Origin: Duganella aceris
GTDB taxonomy: Bacteria; Pseudomonadota; Gammaproteobacteria; Burkholderiales; Burkholderiaceae_D
Direction of reading: 5' to 3'
DNA length: 64,000 bases
Assembly: GCF_011090165.1 (NCBI RefSeq)
Contig: NZ_JAADJT010000001.1
Coordinates: 620,001 to 684,000, forward strand
The notes under the pieces: model-generated
The model's database searches: none
What the model was told of the DNA's origin: nothing
The model's input: only the letters and a program-made list of their open reading frames with translations
Shown: positions 17,295 through 25,550 of the stretch, in pieces
Position numbering within the stretch: position 1 is the first letter of the stretch
Layout of the letters: every line of letters starts with the position of its first letter
Made by a program: the position numbers and the translations under genes

Positions 17295-18041
17295 ATGGTA
17301 ACAGTTATCAATCATCCATGCGTCTACGGCATGGTTAGGCTCAACGGCGAAATTTCGGATTACTCCGTGAAAAGGGACCGTGCAAGCTTTGTTTTTACCA
17401 AGTCGGATCAGACCAAGCTGGGTGTCGTTGCTATCGCCGCTTCGCTGGTAGGCATGGGCGGGCAGGCAATGTCCGTTGCCAGCAGCACCACTTCAATGGA
17501 AGAAGAGGCGGACTATGTGCAATTTTCTTTGAACGGTCAATTGGTTAAAGGTTGGCTCTGGCGCAGCCCATTCAAAAATGGCGACATGGTCGATGTTGCC
17601 GCTGAATGGCAGGCCGATCATTATGAGGTATTCGGTATTGCGCGGCCAAGCGACAAGACGATCAGTCTCTATCCACACTGCTCTCGCGCCAAAACTCGAC
17701 ATATCAAGAACGCGGTCAAGTGGTGGCTAATTGTTTCGATTGCCTTGGAGCTCGGTATCTCCGCGATTTTCCTGACCAACGGCTGGAGCGGCGTAGTTGA
17801 TTTTTGGCAGGAACTGTTCGCCGAGGGCGGATGGTGGATTCCGGTAGGCCTTACAGTGTTTTGTGCCATTGCAGTCGCCTGTATGACAAAACAATGGATG
17901 CCTTTTGTTAAGTTGTCCGAACGAGTTTTTTCCGCACTAGCGCTTCCCAACCCACACAACATCGACTTGGTGAAATCATCGAAAGGTCGTCGGACCGAAC
18001 AGGATACCCTCGAGTTTGGCTACATGTATTTTCGCTACTAA
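17295..18041 (+). CDS. T6SS-island two-TM membrane protein, paralogue 3
   Basis: This 248-residue third copy starts at ATG 17295 (MVTVINHPCVYGMVRLNGEISDY). It has the same domain order: a soluble N-domain with AIAASLVGMGGQAMSVASS, then SLYPHCSRAKTRHIKN, two membrane helices (ALELGISAIFLTNGW and GGWWIPVGLTVFCAIAVACM) and the tail PHNIDLVKSSKGRR. Its GC content is higher than that of copies 1 and 2 but still below the genome style. It follows copy 2 by 21 bases and precedes the deleted fourth copy by 29 bases. Confidence 0.78.
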   Translation: MVTVINHPCVYGMVRLNGEISDYSVKRDRASFVFTKSDQTKLGVVAIAASLVGMGGQAMSVASSTTSMEEEADYVQFSLNGQLVKGWLWRSPFKNGDMVDVAAEWQADHYEVFGIARPSDKTISLYPHCSRAKTRHIKNAVKWWLIVSIALELGISAIFLTNGWSGVVDFWQELFAEGGWWIPVGLTVFCAIAVACMTKQWMPFVKLSERVFSALALPNPHNIDLVKSSKGRRTEQDTLEFGYMYFRY

Positions 18042-18070
18042 CCTGTCGCGCTGCATTTCACGTCCCCTAA

Positions 18071-18299
18071 ATGACCGAATTTATAAACCATCCACGTCCA
18101 TTAGGGCTGATTAAATTGGCAGGAAAAATGTCTAATTATCAAGTCTCCCGAATGGATGCCTTTTGTAAAGGTTGCCGACAAAGTTTTTGTGACGCTAGGC
18201 CTTCCAAATCCACAAGACATAGATCTTGTGAAGTCTTCCAAAAAACAGCGCTCGTCGTTGGATACGCCCGAGTTTGGTTCCATGTACTTTCGCTATTAA
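18071..18299 (+). pseudogene. Paralogue 4, destroyed by an internal deletion
   Basis: The N-terminal 27 codons of the family (MTEFINHPRPLGLIKLAGK...YQVSR) are joined directly to its last 50 codons (WMPFVKVADKVFV...PEFGSMYFRY, stop TAA at 18297-18299). About 170 codons, including the first membrane helix, are missing. The junction (about 18150) is out of frame, so the native start reads into a meaningless frame. Both ends are recognisable only by comparison with the three intact copies. Confidence 0.85.
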
Positions 18300-18335
18300 G
18301 GCGAACCTGAATTGCGCGAAGTGGGATCCCAACTT

Positions 18336-19346
18336 TCATCTGACTGCGCGGGGCGGGGCGCTGAACGCCACGCCGGCGGCCGAGGCGGCTTCGGGAAAGA
18401 CAGCCACTCTCGCTCCGGTCGTATCACCCTCCATCGCGTATGGATCGCCAGGCGTCATGGCGCTGGCCGCTTCCACCTCGGCCGGCCATTGCGGGATTTT
18501 GCTGGTGTTGATGGCGATGCAGCGGAACAGGCTCACCACCAGGCACAATGGGAACAGCAGGTAGTACAGCAGGAAGGGCGCGCTGGCGATGTTGGCGAAC
18601 ACGCGCTCCATGCCCACCTTGAAGGTTTCGCGGCGGACGTCGATCGGCATGCAGAACTGCACCTGGCCGGACACCGACTGCGGGCCGTCCTCCATGTAGC
18701 GGCGCACGAACTCCCAGTGCGCGCGGACGAAATCGTGCTCATCACCGGGATTCAGCGAGCCCACATAGCTCAGCGCGAACGATTCGCGCACGGTGGCCTG
18801 GTCGGCGTCCAGCACGTGGCCGCGCACTTCCCAGTCGTTCCACTGCGCCATATGGCCCAGCGTGAAATACAGCTGGTCCCACGGCATCGACAACACCGTG
18901 CCGTTGGGACGGAACACGTGCACCATGCGCGTCTTGCGGTTGAAGCGCATCGGGTAGTGGGTGTAGGCGAACGACTCCTTGCGCAACAGCCAGATCAAAG
19001 CCAGCGCTAGGCAGGCGAACACGCAAGCCATGCCCAGCCCGTTGGCCAGCAGGAAGCCTGAATCTTCGGAACTGTCGCCGGCCGCCTCCAGCAGCCAGCG
19101 CAGCGAGATCAGGCCCAGGGTGCTGGCGAAGATCGCCAGCAGGATGATGGCCAGCGCCGAGATCATGCCCTTCCAGGCAAACCATTTGTCCACCGACTCC
19201 AGATAGGTGGAGTTCATCTTGATGACGCTGAGCTGGTAGTGTGGCTCGACGCCCAGGCGCTGCTTCTGCTTCAGATGATGCGCCCGCTCCTGCTCATTCA
19301 AACGCCGGTTGGCGGGGTATTTGACGATCAAACCTAAAAAATCCAT
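18336..19346 (-). CDS. DUF6708-like membrane protein, likely effector partner (immunity candidate)
   Basis: This 336-residue protein has an N-terminal FLGLIVKYPANRRLNEQERAHHLKQKQRL block that I associate with the DUF6708 family. It has two membrane segments near the N-terminus (about 55-75 and 95-120) and another pair near the C-terminus (about 270-300). A soluble region between them contains HVFRPNGTVLSMPWDQLYF. It starts 9 bases after the effector stop codon; ATG 19346 is preferred over GTG 19349. As last gene of the vgrG-adaptor-effector unit it is the natural candidate for an immunity protein, by position and membrane topology rather than by demonstrated homology. Confidence 0.75.
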   Translation of the reverse strand: MDFLGLIVKYPANRRLNEQERAHHLKQKQRLGVEPHYQLSVIKMNSTYLESVDKWFAWKGMISALAIILLAIFASTLGLISLRWLLEAAGDSSEDSGFLLANGLGMACVFACLALALIWLLRKESFAYTHYPMRFNRKTRMVHVFRPNGTVLSMPWDQLYFTLGHMAQWNDWEVRGHVLDADQATVRESFALSYVGSLNPGDEHDFVRAHWEFVRRYMEDGPQSVSGQVQFCMPIDVRRETFKVGMERVFANIASAPFLLYYLLFPLCLVVSLFRCIAINTSKIPQWPAEVEAASAMTPGDPYAMEGDTTGARVAVFPEAASAAGVAFSAPPRAVR

Positions 19347-19355
19347 CACTGTCTT

Positions 19356-21833
19356 TCACTTGAGTGCCTGGGTCAACTGCGCCTGCTCAGTCGCCATATC
19401 CGGATAACGCTGCGCGCTGAGTATGCCCCACGGACAGCGCTCCAGCCAATCCTGCACCGGATTGTCTTTCACATATTCGATCAGGATGGCGATGCCGATC
19501 AGCAGCAATACCAGTATCCCGATCACCGGAATCGCGGCCGCACCCAGCATCGAGGCGCCCAGTATGGCCATCGACAAGCCCGCGCCGACGATGGCCGAGC
19601 CGGCATACAGCCACGCCAGGCCATACTGTTTCTCGTTGGCCGACTCCACCGCCTTGCGGCCGTCCAGCACCACCGCCACCAGTCCGGCCACGATGCCCGC
19701 TGTCTTGCCGGCGAACTTCAGGATGGTCGCCGACGACACGGCCAGCCCCTGGCCGAAGCGCATGCCCAGCGCCGCCCGCGACGCCAGCGCATTGCCGATG
19801 ACTTCGGCGGTGGTGCCGGCGACGGCGGCGGTGCCGGCGTACAGCCGCCCCTTGGCGTCGAAGTTTTCATTGGCCAGGCTTTTTTCCTCGTCGGCGAACA
19901 ACTTGGTCAGGCTGGCCGCCTGCAGCAGCCCGGCCACGATGCCGAAGCGGACATTGTTGTTGATGACCGAGCGCCAGCGGCTCAGATTCAAGCCCTCGAC
20001 CGCCTCCACCGTCTTGATGCTGCGCGCCAGCCAGTCGGCGCGCTGCTTCGGCGTCAGGCCGGCCGGCATCCTGGCGATCATCTCCTTATCGGCCAGCATC
20101 ACCCAGCGCCGCTTGTTGGTGCCCGCCATCGGTGCGCCGTGGATCTGTTGTCGCTTGAGTTCGGCGGCCACCGCAGCCTTCATCTTGTTTTCACTGACGG
20201 TCTGCCCACTGGCCCGGAACAGCTCGCGGATCAGGTGGGCGCGGAACACTTTCTTGCTGCCGACGATGTCGCACACCACCACCGGGTGACCGGAGATCAG
20301 CCCGGTCGCCATCACGGCGGCGCGGAAGCCGGCGCTGCCGTCCATCACCTTGCCAAACATGCGCGAGATCGGACCGGCGACCTGCACGATCAGCTTGGCC
20401 GACGCTTCCTGCGCGCCGCCGCTGAGCCGCTCGACCGCCGTGGTGTAGGTGGCGAACAGGTTGTCCCACGGGATCTGGCGCATGTCGATGCTGACCGTGG
20501 TGGCGCCCTTGACCTCGTCGGCGATGGATTTCTGGTTCAGCACCATCGCCTGCAACAGCAGGTTCCTGGTGTCGGCGATGCTGCCGTTAAGCCACTTGTC
20601 GTACAGCTCCGAGCAGGCGCCCTTGTCCTGGGTCGCGGTGATGCAATGCGTCAGCACCGTGGTATAGACCGCGCCGGAGTCCGCCTGCTTGCGGTCGTAG
20701 TTGCACTCGAAGTAGTTGACCATCGCGGCGCTCTGCATCCATTCGGCGTGGATGTGCGCCAGCGGCGCGATGTATTGCGCGTCGTGCGCCTGCAGTTTCT
20801 GGTTGAAGCTGTTCTGCCAGGCCTGACGCTCGGCGACGTTGAACTTCTTCGCGTATTTTTTCCAACCCTCGTTAGCCGCTCGGTTGGCTTCCGGTTCGGT
20901 GACATTGCGCATGTTCTCGGTTTGCTTGCGCGTCGATTCGAACAGCATGTGACCGAGCGGATTGTTGGAGATCTGCTGGTTGGCCAGCTGCTCGGCGCCG
21001 GAGATCTCGCCCAGCTCCGCCTGTACCCGCACCGCGCGCTCGATACCCTGGATGGCGCCGCTGGCCGCCAGCTTGCGCTTGACGTCCGCCGCGCCGACGA
21101 ACACGTCGGCATTGTGCTTCATCAGGAACGCCAGCTCCTGGGCGATGCCGGCCGGATCGGGCAGCGTGACGATCAGCCCTTTGCCGGGGCGCATCGCGTC
21201 GCATTCGCGCACCAGCCGTTCTTCCTGGCCGTGGCGCGAGTTGAACTGGACCGGGTTCCAGCCGAAGGCCGACTTGCCTTTCTTCGCATCCAGCGCATAC
21301 TCGGCCACCACGGCGGCGACCTGCGCGATCGGCCGCGCGCCCGGCACCTTGCCGCCGTTTATCGCCGCCTGGACGTCGATCTCCAGCATGTGGCGGGCGC
21401 GGTAGGCGGCGTCGCCGTGCGCTTTGCGCACCGCGTCGGTCCACATCACGTCGCTGAAGCCGAGCCAGATCTTGGTGGCGTTCTTCGGATCGGATACGGT
21501 GATGCAACTGGCGATGGCACGATGGCCCATGTCCGGACAATTGAAGGGCTTGGCCGGCACCACCGGCTTGACGCCCGGCGTCTGCTGCAGCTTGAAGAAA
21601 TAGCCGTCGGGCGTGACGAAGTAGCTGTCCCAGCGCTTGCGCGCCTCGTCGTAGACGTTCAGGTAGCCGGTGCGGATCAGGCGCCGCGTGTAGTGCGCGG
21701 CGCCGGCCGGCAGCGCGATCGGCAGCTGCGACGCCAGCGGCGCACCGGTGTTGGCCGCCGCGACGCCACGGCGCACCAACAGCAGCGGCAGGCCGCGCTT
21801 GTCGCAGTATTCGCATTTGTTGGGAGTGGTCAT
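19356..21833 (-). CDS. T6SS effector, VasX-N / BTH_I2691-like, membrane-active
   Basis: This 825-residue protein starts at ATG 21833, 11 bases after the adaptor gene. The N-terminus has the VasX-type signature CEYCDKRGLPLLLVR (Cys7/Cys10), followed by TRRLIRTGYLNVYDE and a long soluble region with helical stretches. The C-terminal 190 residues contain several strongly hydrophobic segments, for example AWLYAGSAIVGAGLSMAILG and AAAIPVIGILVLLLIGIAIL. This architecture fits VasX, a colicin-like pore-forming T6SS effector of Vibrio cholerae, and the BTH_I2691 effector family. It is probably delivered on the neighbouring VgrG tip with the help of the DUF4123 protein. Target membrane and activity are inferred. 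Confidence 0.85.
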   Translation of the reverse strand: MTTPNKCEYCDKRGLPLLLVRRGVAAANTGAPLASQLPIALPAGAAHYTRRLIRTGYLNVYDEARKRWDSYFVTPDGYFFKLQQTPGVKPVVPAKPFNCPDMGHRAIASCITVSDPKNATKIWLGFSDVMWTDAVRKAHGDAAYRARHMLEIDVQAAINGGKVPGARPIAQVAAVVAEYALDAKKGKSAFGWNPVQFNSRHGQEERLVRECDAMRPGKGLIVTLPDPAGIAQELAFLMKHNADVFVGAADVKRKLAASGAIQGIERAVRVQAELGEISGAEQLANQQISNNPLGHMLFESTRKQTENMRNVTEPEANRAANEGWKKYAKKFNVAERQAWQNSFNQKLQAHDAQYIAPLAHIHAEWMQSAAMVNYFECNYDRKQADSGAVYTTVLTHCITATQDKGACSELYDKWLNGSIADTRNLLLQAMVLNQKSIADEVKGATTVSIDMRQIPWDNLFATYTTAVERLSGGAQEASAKLIVQVAGPISRMFGKVMDGSAGFRAAVMATGLISGHPVVVCDIVGSKKVFRAHLIRELFRASGQTVSENKMKAAVAAELKRQQIHGAPMAGTNKRRWVMLADKEMIARMPAGLTPKQRADWLARSIKTVEAVEGLNLSRWRSVINNNVRFGIVAGLLQAASLTKLFADEEKSLANENFDAKGRLYAGTAAVAGTTAEVIGNALASRAALGMRFGQGLAVSSATILKFAGKTAGIVAGLVAVVLDGRKAVESANEKQYGLAWLYAGSAIVGAGLSMAILGASMLGAAAIPVIGILVLLLIGIAILIEYVKDNPVQDWLERCPWGILSAQRYPDMATEQAQLTQALK

Positions 21834-21844
21834 GGGCTCGGTCT

Positions 21845-22666
21845 CTATTGCGTATTGAAAGGTGGGCGCAGCGCATTCCACACGCTGTCGTCGACCAGCG
21901 CCAGCCGGTCGGCCAGGCTGCTGTCGTCGTCGGGCTGGATGCGCGCCGCGATCGCCGGGTGGTCGTCGAAGGTGGCGCGGGTGGTCAGGCCGCGCGTCGC
22001 GAACTCGACGATGTCGTCCTGCCTGGTCAAGCCGTGGCGGGCGCCGGCGCGCTCGATCAGCTGCTCGGCCAGCGCGCCTTGCGTGGTCAGTGCGGCGGCG
22101 TCGCGCAGGCCGGCGCCGCTGAGCGCGCGGTTGATGCTGCCGATGCGTTCCACCCGGGTCCAATCCCAGGCCGCCGCCCCGGGCGCCGCCTCATCGTCGG
22201 CATACGCGGTCAGCCATTGATCGCCGGCCCAGTAGGTGAAATATTCCGAGCGGCCGAACAGCTTGCGGCGCTGCGCCGCGTTCAGGATGCGCAGCATCTG
22301 ATGCAGCACGCGGGGATCGTGCACCCGCAGCCAGGCTTGCCGTCCGGGCTGCGGCGTGGCAAGTTGCAGCGTGTTCCAGTAACGGGCGAATTCTTCCGCG
22401 CCGAGATCGCTCTGCACCATCAGCGCCACCGGCGGCGGCTCGCCGGCGACCTGCGCCTGGAACAGCGCTTCCAGCAACGCGCCGGCCAGTGCGTCGGGCA
22501 TGCCGCGCAGCTCAATCAACCTCGGCATCAGATGCTCGCTGGCCGCCAGGCTGGCCGGCACCAGCGCCACGCTGCGGATCCCTGCGGGCAGGTCTTCCAG
22601 CGCGGCGGGATCCACCACGGCGTAGGCATGATCGCTCAAGATTTGATGATCGAAGCTGCCGCTCAC
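21845..22666 (-). CDS. DUF4123 T6SS effector adaptor (Tap/TEC-type chaperone)
   Basis: This 273-residue cytoplasmic protein has the DUF4123 pattern: HAYAVVDPAA near the start, the helical APxL-like region PASLAASEHLMPRLIEL, and RWLRVHDPRVLHQML-type text around residues 110-125 (AWLRVHDPRVLHQMLRILN). DUF4123 proteins load a cognate effector onto a specific VgrG. The ATG overlaps the vgrG stop as ATGA, and the effector gene follows by 11 bases, giving the textbook vgrG-adaptor-effector order. Confidence 0.9.
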   Translation of the reverse strand: MSGSFDHQILSDHAYAVVDPAALEDLPAGIRSVALVPASLAASEHLMPRLIELRGMPDALAGALLEALFQAQVAGEPPPVALMVQSDLGAEEFARYWNTLQLATPQPGRQAWLRVHDPRVLHQMLRILNAAQRRKLFGRSEYFTYWAGDQWLTAYADDEAAPGAAAWDWTRVERIGSINRALSGAGLRDAAALTTQGALAEQLIERAGARHGLTRQDDIVEFATRGLTTRATFDDHPAIAARIQPDDDSSLADRLALVDDSVWNALRPPFNTQ

Positions 22667-25464
22667 AACGCCACCATGCTGTCACCGGCGGCGGCCGCAC
22701 CGGCCGCGCGCATTTCGCACAACTTGACCGTGCCGGCGGCCGGCAGCGTCGGCGCTTCGGCGCTCGCGCTCTGCGGTCCGGTCAGCTCCTTCATCGAGGC
22801 CTTGAACGTCATCGTTCCCGGCCCGTGGATCATGATGTTTCCGCCCTCCAGCTTGATGTAGGCGCCCTGCGACGTCAGCATCACGTGCTGCTTGGCGCCG
22901 ACCGTGACGCTCTTGGTGACGCTGGCCACGGTGATCGCCTTGTCGGCGGTGATGCCGGTGGCGTCCGACTGGCTTTGCAGGCTGACCTTGCCGCTGGCGG
23001 CGTGCAGTTTGATGCCGGTTTCCTGGTTCGGCTTGTCGGCGCTGGTCGCCTTGCCGTAGGTGAACAGGCTGATGCCGTCCTTGACCAGGTTGAAGGCGTT
23101 GCCCTGCGACGCCAGGTTGATGTCCTGGCCGGCGCCGAAACCGCTGGTGCCACCGGCCGAGAAAATGGCGCTGGCGGGCGTCGCGGCGGCGATGCCGGCC
23201 GGGCTGGACAACTGCAGATACGGTTCGCTGTACGCGGTCACGCTGCCCTGGCCGCCGGCGTCGCCGCCCTTGCCGGCGCCCGACGTCGCCACCACCTTGG
23301 CGCTGTTCTGCATCTGCGCCAGCGCGTGCAGCTTGGCCGGCTCCGGTTCGTCCTTGAGTTTGGCGTTCTGTTTTTGCGCGGTCTCGGCCAGCGTGGTTTG
23401 CAGCGCCAGGCTTTGCTCGATCTGCGCCTGGGCTTCGCGCGAGTCGAGCTGCGCGCCGCTGCCGCCATTGCGCGCGTCGCTCGACAGCAGCATGCCCTGG
23501 CCGGCGCGCAGCGCGGCGCTGTGCGCGGTTTTCAGCTCGGCGCCGAAGCCGGCCGTCGACAGCCGCTGGTTGTCGGTCTGGTGGCGCAGGTGGCCGAGGT
23601 TCAGCTCGTCGGTGCCTTCGTGCGGCGCCGCGTGCCGTTGCAGCGCCACCCGCGCTTCGCCCGGATGGTCGTCGAACACCAGCTGGCTGTAGGCGCTGGC
23701 GCCGCTCTGGCTGGCCTTCATCGCCTGCGACTTGATGCCCGACAGCGCGGCCGGATGCGCGTGCGCGCCGGCGTCGCCGGGGAACCAGGCCGGGGCGTTG
23801 CCGGTCGCCGCGCCGGCGCCGGCGCTGACCTGGTTGTTCTGTGCGTCGCGCTGGCCGCCGCCGTTGTAGACGCTGCCGATCACCACCGGCCGGTCGATGT
23901 CGCCGTCGATGAAATCGATCAGCACTTCGCTGCCGACCCGCGGCACCGCCACCGCGCCCCAGTTGGCGCCGGCCACCGGCGCCATCGCGGTGGCGATGCG
24001 CACCCAGGTGCCGGCCTGGTCGTCGCCGGGCGCGCCGCTGTGGCCGTCCGGCGCCGGATGCGACAGGCGGCTGTGGCTTTGCTCGCCGCGCTGCCAGTGG
24101 AACTGCACCTTGATGCGGTGGTCGCGGTCGGTGTGGATCACCGCGCCGGCCGGGCCGACCACGATCGCGGTCTGCTGGCCGCGCACGGTCGGCTTCGGAT
24201 GCAGCAGCAGGCCGTGGCCGTCGGCGTCGCTGCTGCGGAACGGCACGCTGGCGCGGATGGCGTCGATGCGGTTGCGGTATAGCGGCCGCTCGCCCTTGTC
24301 CAGGCCGACCGCGTGCAGGCTGCCGGCCTGCTCCTTGGTGATCGCCTCGGCCAGCGCGCTGACGCCCAGCGCCAGCGTGGCGGCCTGCTTGACGTCGGTG
24401 CTGAGGTTGTTGTGCGCCAGGTGCACCACGCGCACGATGGCGAAGCTGCGGTCGCTCGCGTCACCGGCGTCGAGCAGCGCCTGGCCCTCCAGCGTGAAGG
24501 TGGTGCCGGGGCTGAGCGTGCGCACGGTACCGGCGCCGGTGAAGATTTCCCGCCCCGCCTCCAGCGCCTCCATCTGCCGCGCGGCGATGCGTTGGCCATG
24601 TTCGCGCGAGGCGTAGGCGTAAGCGCCCGGGGCGTCGCGCGTGACCGGCGCAGCCGGGTCGGCATCGGCGGCGGCGGCCGACACCGGCCGGATGCTGTTG
24701 CTGCGGTAATCCCAGCTGGCCAGGTCGACGCCGCCGGCGGTCCAGCGCAGCTCGCTGCGCCAGCGGTCGATGACGTCGTCGCTGATCACCGCGCCCGGCT
24801 GGCTGAAGCGCACGCTGGCCTGGGCGTTGGGCTGGAAGCTGCCGTTGTGGTCGGCGATCACCATGGTGTGGCCGCCGAGGCCGGGACTGGCGGCGTCGCC
24901 GCTGTGCTCGAAGTAATAGAACAGGCCTTCCTCGCGCATCAGCCGTTCGGCGAACGCCAGGTCGGATTCCTGGTATTGGCAGGTCAGCGAGCGTTTCGGA
25001 TAAATCTCGCGGTCGGCGATGTCGTAGCGCCACTGCGGCGCCAGCTTGCCGGCGTCGCGCCAGCCGTCGAACAGCGCGTCGAGGATGTCGAACACCGTGC
25101 GGTCCTGAAACACCCGGCTGTCGCGCCCGGCGCCGAGGAAGGCGTACCACGGCGCGATGGTCAGTTCGTAGCGCGCCAGGCCGCCGTCGGCGCCCAGCAT
25201 GCGCGCCGCCGTCACGTGGCCGTGGAACGGACGCGACTGGTCGCGACTGGTCGCGGTCATCAATTCCAGCAGCGCCGGCTGGCCCAGCAGCGACTTCAGC
25301 GGGATCGCCGCGTCGCTCGACAAGGCCGTCACCGTGATGCGGTACGGCTGGCTCAAACCCTCCTCGCCGCGCAGGCATTCGGCCACCAGACGCTCCGCCC
25401 CCAGCGGCGTGGTGAGCCGCAGGATGCGGTTTTGTTGGGTCAAGGTGTCGAGCAGTGCGAGCAT
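22663..25464 (-). CDS. vgrG: Type VI secretion tip protein VgrG with DUF2345 extension
   Basis: This 933-residue protein starts MLALLDTLTQQNRILRLTTPLGAERL, the usual VgrG N-terminus. A gp27-like domain spans about 1-430 (QYQESDLAFAERLMREEGLFYYFEH, typical). A gp5-like OB fold with the marker GTWVRIATAMAPVAGANWGAVAVPRVGSEVLIDFIDGD follows, and then a C-terminal extension including a DUF2345 beta-helix region (about 650-880). It forms the spike of the secretion needle. No extra catalytic domain is visible, so effect on targets is through the cargo encoded next door. No core T6SS genes (tssB, tssC, clpV) are in this window, so this is an orphan vgrG island. A palindrome abuts the start codon. 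Confidence 0.96.
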   Translation of the reverse strand: MLALLDTLTQQNRILRLTTPLGAERLVAECLRGEEGLSQPYRITVTALSSDAAIPLKSLLGQPALLELMTATSRDQSRPFHGHVTAARMLGADGGLARYELTIAPWYAFLGAGRDSRVFQDRTVFDILDALFDGWRDAGKLAPQWRYDIADREIYPKRSLTCQYQESDLAFAERLMREEGLFYYFEHSGDAASPGLGGHTMVIADHNGSFQPNAQASVRFSQPGAVISDDVIDRWRSELRWTAGGVDLASWDYRSNSIRPVSAAAADADPAAPVTRDAPGAYAYASREHGQRIAARQMEALEAGREIFTGAGTVRTLSPGTTFTLEGQALLDAGDASDRSFAIVRVVHLAHNNLSTDVKQAATLALGVSALAEAITKEQAGSLHAVGLDKGERPLYRNRIDAIRASVPFRSSDADGHGLLLHPKPTVRGQQTAIVVGPAGAVIHTDRDHRIKVQFHWQRGEQSHSRLSHPAPDGHSGAPGDDQAGTWVRIATAMAPVAGANWGAVAVPRVGSEVLIDFIDGDIDRPVVIGSVYNGGGQRDAQNNQVSAGAGAATGNAPAWFPGDAGAHAHPAALSGIKSQAMKASQSGASAYSQLVFDDHPGEARVALQRHAAPHEGTDELNLGHLRHQTDNQRLSTAGFGAELKTAHSAALRAGQGMLLSSDARNGGSGAQLDSREAQAQIEQSLALQTTLAETAQKQNAKLKDEPEPAKLHALAQMQNSAKVVATSGAGKGGDAGGQGSVTAYSEPYLQLSSPAGIAAATPASAIFSAGGTSGFGAGQDINLASQGNAFNLVKDGISLFTYGKATSADKPNQETGIKLHAASGKVSLQSQSDATGITADKAITVASVTKSVTVGAKQHVMLTSQGAYIKLEGGNIMIHGPGTMTFKASMKELTGPQSASAEAPTLPAAGTVKLCEMRAAGAAAAGDSMVAL

Positions 25465-25497
25465 GGGATAAATTAGTAATTTACTATGATTTATCCC
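25465..25497 (-). promoter_or_regulatory. 33-bp nested palindrome touching the vgrG start codon
   Basis: GGGATAAAT (25465-25473) pairs with ATTTATCCC (25489-25497), and inside it TAGTAA (25474-25479) pairs with TTACTA (25481-25486). Only a central T and a 2-base TG bulge break symmetry. The right arm of the transcript ends directly at the vgrG ATG and no Shine-Dalgarno sequence is visible between them. It may be an operator or an RNA hairpin controlling translation. Confidence 0.55.
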
Positions 25498-25550
25498 GCA
25501 TTACACCTGAGTTCGTTCACCATGGCAAGAGTGATTCGATTGAAATCCGG

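Noticed and set aside
21834..22163. N-terminal extension of the VasX-like effector frame
   Set aside because: The extension overlaps the DUF4123 gene in another frame. The cysteine-motif N-terminus starts naturally at ATG 21833.
20139..22220. A 693-codon plus-strand open frame opposite the T6SS effector
   Set aside because: Antisense by-product of GC-rich codon usage; no ribosome site and no domain.
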